NCBI GenBank assembly: GCA_010021145.1
Contig: RGRP01000022.1
Span: 1 to 11,130 of the forward strand
DNA from: Candidatus Fonsibacter lacus
GTDB lineage: Bacteria; Pseudomonadota; Alphaproteobacteria; Pelagibacterales; Pelagibacteraceae
Direction of reading: 5' to 3'
Length of the DNA stretch: 11,130 bases
Shown in pieces: positions 7,320-11,130 of the stretch. The position numbers and the translations under genes are program-made. Below the pieces are notes generated by a model. The model had not been told where the DNA came from, did no database searches, and worked only from the letters and a program-made list of their open reading frames with translations. Within the stretch, counting starts at the first letter, position 1. Every line of letters begins with the position of its first letter.

Positions 7320-9470
7320 ATGCAAAATCTTTCGGGAACTAATATATTAGAAAAATCAAATACGAAAGAACTTTCTTCAAAAAAATTAGAAGGTGGAAAA
7401 AAATTTCAACTAATAACTGAATACACTCCTGCGGGTGATCAACCTAAGGCTATCTCTTTTTTAAAAACAGAAATATTAAATAACAAAAAAAATCAGGTTT
7501 TACTTGGGGTCACGGGTTCTGGAAAAACTTTCACGATGGCTAAGATTATTGAAGAATTAAATCGCCCAGCTTTAATTCTTGCTCCAAACAAAACTTTGGC
7601 TGCCCAATTATATGGTGAAATGAAAAATTTTTTTCCTAATAATGCTGTTGAGTACTTTGTTTCTTATTATGATTACTATACTCCAGAGGCTTACGTACCA
7701 AGATCTGACACTTATATAGAAAAAGAAGCTTCTATAAATGAACAAATAGATAGAATGAGACATTCGGCCACCAGGTCTCTCTTGGAAAGAGATGATGTGA
7801 TTATTGTTTCAAGCGTATCTTGCATTTATGGATTAGGGTCTGTGGACTCTTACAGTAAAATGACTTTGATTTTTAGAAAAAATGAAAGTTATGAAAGAGA
7901 TAAAATAATCAAAGGACTTGTTGAACTACAATACAAAAGAAATGATCAAAATTTTTATAGGGGAACTTTTAGGGTTAGAGGAGAGAATATAGAAGTTTTT
8001 CCATCTCATTATGAAGATGAAGCATGGAGAATTACAATTGAGGGTAATAAAATAACTCAAATAAAGTCTTTTGATCCCCTGACTGGAGCTGACAATAAAG
8101 AAATTAATTTAATAAAATTGTATGGAAATAGCCACTACATCACTCCTAGACCAACAGTAGAAAAAGCAATTAAAGAAATAAAAAAAGAATTAATTTTAAC
8201 TTTAGAAAAATTTAGAAACGAGAAAAAACTTTTAGAAGCTCAAAGATTAGAAGAAAGAACTAGATATGATCTCGAAATGATTGAAGCTACAGGAAGTTGC
8301 GCTGGAATAGAAAATTATTCGAGATTTTTATCAGGAAGAAATCCTGGTGAACCACCTCCAACATTATTTGAATATCTTCCTGATAATTGTTTAGTATTCG
8401 TTGATGAAAGCCATGTTACTATTCCTCAGCTAAATGGAATGTACAAAGGAGACTATACTAGAAAAAAAACTTTGTCAGATTATGGTTTTAGACTTCCTTC
8501 TTGTATGGATAACAGACCTTTAAAATTTGAAGAATGGGACATGATGCGACCACAAACAATTTTTGTATCTGCAACACCAAGCGAATGGGAATTAAAACAA
8601 AGCAAAGGAGTATTTGCAGAACAAATTATAAGACCTACAGGACTTATAGATCCACAAATTTTTATTAGACCGGCTAAAAATCAAGTTGACGATTTATTGA
8701 ATGAATGTCTCAACGTTGCAAAAAAAAATCAAAGAGTACTTGCTACTACGCTTACAAAAAAAATGGCTGAGGATTTGACAGAGTATCTTGATGAAAACGG
8801 GATTAAAGTTCGTTACATGCACTCAGACATTGATACTCTGGAAAGAATAGAAATTATTAGAGATTTAAGACTTGGAGTATTCGATGTATTAGTTGGAATT
8901 AATCTACTAAGAGAAGGTTTGGATATACCTGAGTGTTCACTTGTTGCAATTTTAGATGCAGACAAAGAGGGTTTTTTAAGATCAGAAATATCTTTAATAC
9001 AAACAATAGGTAGAGCCGCAAGAAATGTTGATGGAAAGGTTATTTTGTATGCAGATAAGCAAACTGAAAGCATTAAAAAAGCTATTAATGAAACTAATAG
9101 ACGAAGAGATAAACAGATTGCATATAATAAAAAGAATAAAATAACCGCACAGTCTATAAAATCAAAAATTAACGATATTCTTGAGGGAGTTTTTGAAAAG
9201 GATTACGTGACTTTTAATGATGATATTCCTATTGGTGGAAATCTAAAAAAACATCTAAAAATGTTAGATAAAGAAATGAAAAAAGCAGCTGATAATCTAG
9301 AATTTGAGCAGGCTGCAAAGATAAGAGATGAAATAAGAAAACTTCAAGAAAAAGAATTAGAAATTAATATGAGTACTAAAATTAAAGTTTATAACAATAA
9401 TATTCATAAAGAATTAACTGGAAGATCCACACAAGGAAAAGCTGGAATGATCGCAAAAAGAAAAAGATAA
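7320..9470 (+). CDS. uvrB: Excinuclease ABC subunit B
   Basis: A 716-residue UvrB, the damage-verifying helicase-like subunit of nucleotide excision repair that receives DNA from UvrA and recruits UvrC. Seen: Walker A GVTGSGKT (63-70), [10 protein letters not shown] (88-97), the damage-probing beta-hairpin region (about 115-142, rich in Tyr, e.g. [15 protein letters not shown]), Walker B DESH (362-365), SATPSEWE (417-424), [13 protein letters not shown] (526-538), QTIGRAARN (561-569), and the UVR domain with [11 protein letters not shown] (662-672) that contacts UvrC. It is longer than E. coli UvrB (673): about 27 extra residues precede the conserved FQL...YTPAGDQP, and a basic tail of about 37 residues follows the UVR domain. 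ATG 7320 is chosen because no ATG, GTG or TTG lies between it and the conserved start, and an in-frame TAG sits at 7290-7292. First gene of the uvrB-SDR-folB-uvrC run; the next ATG follows after one base. Confidence 0.97.
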   Translation: MQNLSGTNILEKSNTKELSSKKLEGGKKFQLITEYTPAGDQPKAISFLKTEILNNKKNQVLLGVTGSGKTFTMAKIIEELNRPALILAPNKTLAAQLYGEMKNFFPNNAVEYFVSYYDYYTPEAYVPRSDTYIEKEASINEQIDRMRHSATRSLLERDDVIIVSSVSCIYGLGSVDSYSKMTLIFRKNESYERDKIIKGLVELQYKRNDQNFYRGTFRVRGENIEVFPSHYEDEAWRITIEGNKITQIKSFDPLTGADNKEINLIKLYGNSHYITPRPTVEKAIKEIKKELILTLEKFRNEKKLLEAQRLEERTRYDLEMIEATGSCAGIENYSRFLSGRNPGEPPPTLFEYLPDNCLVFVDESHVTIPQLNGMYKGDYTRKKTLSDYGFRLPSCMDNRPLKFEEWDMMRPQTIFVSATPSEWELKQSKGVFAEQIIRPTGLIDPQIFIRPAKNQVDDLLNECLNVAKKNQRVLATTLTKKMAEDLTEYLDENGIKVRYMHSDIDTLERIEIIRDLRLGVFDVLVGINLLREGLDIPECSLVAILDADKEGFLRSEISLIQTIGRAARNVDGKVILYADKQTESIKKAINETNRRRDKQIAYNKKNKITAQSIKSKINDILEGVFEKDYVTFNDDIPIGGNLKKHLKMLDKEMKKAADNLEFEQAAKIRDEIRKLQEKELEINMSTKIKVYNNNIHKELTGRSTQGKAGMIAKRKR

Positions 9471-9471
9471 T

Positions 9472-10227
9472 ATGAATAAAAATATTTTAATTACAGGAGC
9501 ATCTCAAAGAATTGGTAAGGAATTATCTTTATACTTTGCAAAAATGGGCTGGAATATTGCTGTACATTTTAATAAATCAAAAAAACAAGCCATTATTCTT
9601 AAAAAAGAAATAGAAAAATATTCAGTAAAATGTGTTTGTATCCAAGCTAATCTTTTAGATACAAAAAAAATAAAAAAAATAATTACTATAGCAAAAAAAA
9701 AATTAGGAAGCATAGACTGTGTGATTAACAATGCTTCTGTATTTAATACTGATGATATTTTAAATTTTAATGAAAGTAGTTGGAATAGTCATATAAAAAC
9801 TAATCTGCTTGCCCCTGCAATTCTCATCAAAGAATTTTCAAAGATTAAAGATTTATCAAATAATAAATCAATTATTAACATTCTTGATCAGAGAATATTT
9901 AAATTAACCCCTTATTTTTTCTCTTATACTATTAGTAAAACGGCTCTACATACACTAACAAAAACTTCCGCTATGAAGTTAGCTCCTAAAATTAGAGTAA
10001 ATGCCATCGCTCCAGGTCCTGTGCTTAAAAATAAAAGACAAACACAAAAACATTTTAACAAACAATCAAAAAATACTTTGCTAGGGAAACCAGTTAAAAT
10101 TGAAGACATATGTAAAACTGCCTATCTTTTAGCAATTAGCGAAACAATTACTGGTCAAGTTATAGCCATAGACAGCGGTCAAAGTCTTAATTGGAAAACT
10201 CCAGATATTATTGGAATTAATGAATAA
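9472..10227 (+). CDS. Pteridine-reductase-like SDR (FolM/PTR1 type)
   Basis: A 251-residue short-chain dehydrogenase/reductase. The cofactor motif is TGASQRIG (8-15); an Arg at the sixth position (Arg13) is characteristic of pteridine reductases and FolM and favours NADPH. It is followed by VHFNKS (31-36), NNASVF (86-91), Asn111, and the catalytic pair Tyr152/Lys156 (YTISK). Where ordinary SDRs have a catalytic Ser, this protein has Asp139 (NILDQR), 13 residues before the Tyr; Leishmania PTR1 uses Asp181 and Tyr194 with the same spacing. The C-terminal part has APGPVL (180-185) and GQVIAIDSGQSL. Likely role: NADPH reduction of a dihydropterin or dihydrofolate, as for E. coli FolM (dihydromonapterin reductase). 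The direct abutment to folB supports a pterin job. Whether it replaces FolA-type dihydrofolate reductase cannot be seen here. Starts one base after the uvrB stop. Family call strong, substrate inferred. Confidence 0.8.
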   Translation: MNKNILITGASQRIGKELSLYFAKMGWNIAVHFNKSKKQAIILKKEIEKYSVKCVCIQANLLDTKKIKKIITIAKKKLGSIDCVINNASVFNTDDILNFNESSWNSHIKTNLLAPAILIKEFSKIKDLSNNKSIINILDQRIFKLTPYFFSYTISKTALHTLTKTSAMKLAPKIRVNAIAPGPVLKNKRQTQKHFNKQSKNTLLGKPVKIEDICKTAYLLAISETITGQVIAIDSGQSLNWKTPDIIGINE

Positions 10228-10647
10228 ATGAAAAACAAAACAAATATTATTAGACTTTTTGAAAATAAATCTAAATCTAAGTCCAAAGAAATAATTTTTA
10301 TTAAAAATTACGTTTGTAAAGCAATAATTGGCTTTCATGCTTTTGAAAAGTTAAAAGCTCAAAAATTAAGATTCAATGTTGAAATTTTAAGTGCAAAAAC
10401 AAAAGTTATCGAGGGAAACTTAACTTCGGTAATTGATTATGAAGAAGTTATTAAAAAAATTAACTTTTTCTTAAAGAAAAAATATAATTTCTTAGAATCA
10501 TTTGCCAATGATTTTATTGAGGAAATTTTCAAAAATAAAAATATTTTAAATATTAAAATTAAGATTGAAAAATTAGACATAATCAAAAATACTGAATCTG
10601 TTGGTATAGAATTCTTCAAAACAAGAAATGATTATGAAAAATCTTGA
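10228..10647 (+). CDS. folB: Dihydroneopterin aldolase family protein
   Basis: A 139-residue FolB-family protein; FolB cleaves 7,8-dihydroneopterin to 6-hydroxymethyl-dihydropterin in folate synthesis. Sequence divergence is high, but the landmark residues are there: IGFHAFEK (34-41) with Glu40, the IDYEEV segment (69-74) with Tyr71, Glu90 in FLESFAN, and Lys115 in IKIEKLDI, followed by SVGIEF (124-129). Their spacing (31, 19, 25) closely follows that of S. aureus aldolase (Glu22, Tyr54, Glu74, Lys100). The usual Pro after the catalytic Lys (EKP) is Leu here. About 20 Lys/Ser-rich residues precede the conserved first strand, making it longer than E. coli FolB (122). ATG 10228 follows the SDR stop with no gap (TAAATG), and no other ATG lies before the conserved core. 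An epimerase-type FolX activity is an alternative, given the FolM-like neighbour; the two families cannot be separated by eye. Confidence 0.82.
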   Translation: MKNKTNIIRLFENKSKSKSKEIIFIKNYVCKAIIGFHAFEKLKAQKLRFNVEILSAKTKVIEGNLTSVIDYEEVIKKINFFLKKKYNFLESFANDFIEEIFKNKNILNIKIKIEKLDIIKNTESVGIEFFKTRNDYEKS

Positions 10648-11130
10648 GCACGGAAAAGAAATTTTAAGAAGTAAAATTCAATTTCTTTCTAATGGTCCTG
10701 GTGTTTATAAAATGTTGGATGAAAAAAACACCATAATTTACGTTGGAAAAGCAAAGAATTTACCTAACAGATTAAATAGTTACGTTACATCTTCATATTT
10801 GCCAATCAGAACTGAGAGGATGATTTCCAGTACTAAAAATTTAGAATTTATTGCAACTCAAAATGAGGCAGAAGCATTATTGCTTGAGGCTAACCTTATA
10901 AAAAAAAATCAACCTCGATATAATATTTTATTAAAAGACGATAAATCGTTTCCCTATATTCAAATAACAAGATCACATTTGTTCCCTCAAATTACAAAAT
11001 TTAGAGGTAAACAAAATAAGAATGATATTTTTTTTGGTCCGTTTGCTTCCGCGGGATCAGCGAATTGGACAATTAAAACGTTGCAAAAAGTTTTTTTACT
11101 TCGAGTGTGTGATGATTCAATATTTAATAA
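10634..11130 (+). CDS. uvrC: Excinuclease ABC subunit C, N-terminal part (3' end outside window)
   Basis: The first 165 residues of UvrC, the nuclease that incises on both sides of a lesion bound by UvrB; the frame runs open to the window end. The GIY-YIG 3'-incision domain is clear: GPGVYKMLD (21-29), [14 protein letters not shown] (34-47) with catalytic Arg46, and [15 protein letters not shown] (77-91) with the metal-binding Glu85. The family signature [14 protein letters not shown] (96-109) follows, and FFGPFASA further on. The UVR domain and the C-terminal RNase H-like nuclease lie beyond the window. Two ATGs fit, 10634 and 10628 (two residues longer); an in-frame TAG at 10607-10609 bounds the choice. 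Either overlaps folB, by 14 or 20 nt, and no Shine-Dalgarno is seen, so translation is probably coupled. Same transcript as uvrB by spacing. Confidence 0.95.
   Translation, partial: MKNLEHGKEILRSKIQFLSNGPGVYKMLDEKNTIIYVGKAKNLPNRLNSYVTSSYLPIRTERMISSTKNLEFIATQNEAEALLLEANLIKKNQPRYNILLKDDKSFPYIQITRSHLFPQITKFRGKQNKNDIFFGPFASAGSANWTIKTLQKVFLLRVCDDSIFN

Noticed and set aside
8813..9073. 86-codon minus-strand open frame inside uvrB
   Set aside because: It covers the conserved UvrB helicase motifs on the other strand; the apparent Ser-rich protein mirrors their codons and has no family resemblance.
9590..9710. Runs of A in the SDR gene that could be slippage or frameshift sites
   Set aside because: The reading frame continues through to conserved SDR motifs on both sides, and similar A-runs occur in all genes here as Lys codons.
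9504..10338. Minus-strand open frames opposite the SDR and folB genes
   Set aside because: Phe/Cys/Ile-rich products are the expected reverse reading of Lys/Asn/Glu-rich genes in A/T-rich DNA; no start context or motif supports them.
10437..10619. 60-codon minus-strand open frame inside folB
   Set aside because: Its Phe/Leu/Ile-rich product looks membrane-like only because it is the reverse of Lys-rich codons.

Overview
The window looks like a chromosomal segment of a streamlined, AT-rich alphaproteobacterium, most likely of the SAR11/Pelagibacterales type. Composition is strongly A/T biased (about 30% G+C by eye, not computed) and Lys/Ile/Asn-rich codons dominate. Genes abut or overlap, almost no gene has a Shine-Dalgarno sequence, and a bacterial ELM1-family protein (a family typical of Alphaproteobacteria and plants) is present. 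The taxon is an inference; there is no rRNA here to prove it. I see no tRNA, rRNA, CRISPR array, insertion sequence, phage gene or convincing intrinsic terminator.

Layout. (1) 1-3484, plus strand: the 3' end of carA overlapping an intact carB, the two subunits of carbamoyl-phosphate synthetase that feed pyrimidine and arginine synthesis. (2) 3481-5087, minus strand: a two-gene unit, an ELM1-family GT-B-like protein followed by a 2-oxoglutarate/Fe(II) oxygenase-like protein, coupled by a TAATG stop-start overlap. (3) 5135-6076, plus strand: trxB, thioredoxin reductase, divergent from the ELM1 gene across a 47-bp AT-only-looking spacer. (4) 6079-7296, minus strand: a class I aspartate aminotransferase, convergent with trxB at 2 bp. 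(5) 7320 to the window end, plus strand: uvrB, a pteridine-reductase-like SDR (FolM/PTR1 type), folB, and the 5' part of uvrC, with spacings of 1, 0 and -14 nt, so almost certainly one transcript.

How they fit. CarA and CarB form one enzyme. UvrB and UvrC are successive partners in nucleotide excision repair, but here two pterin/folate genes sit between them; the SDR and FolB neighbourhood and the SDR active site (Asp139/Tyr152/Lys156) both point to pterin reduction. The least understood part is the ELM1-oxygenase pair: both families are recognisable, but neither bacterial protein has a known substrate. More than 99% of the window is coding; the only non-coding stretches are 47, 23, 2 and 1 bp, so no gap longer than 300 bases exists.
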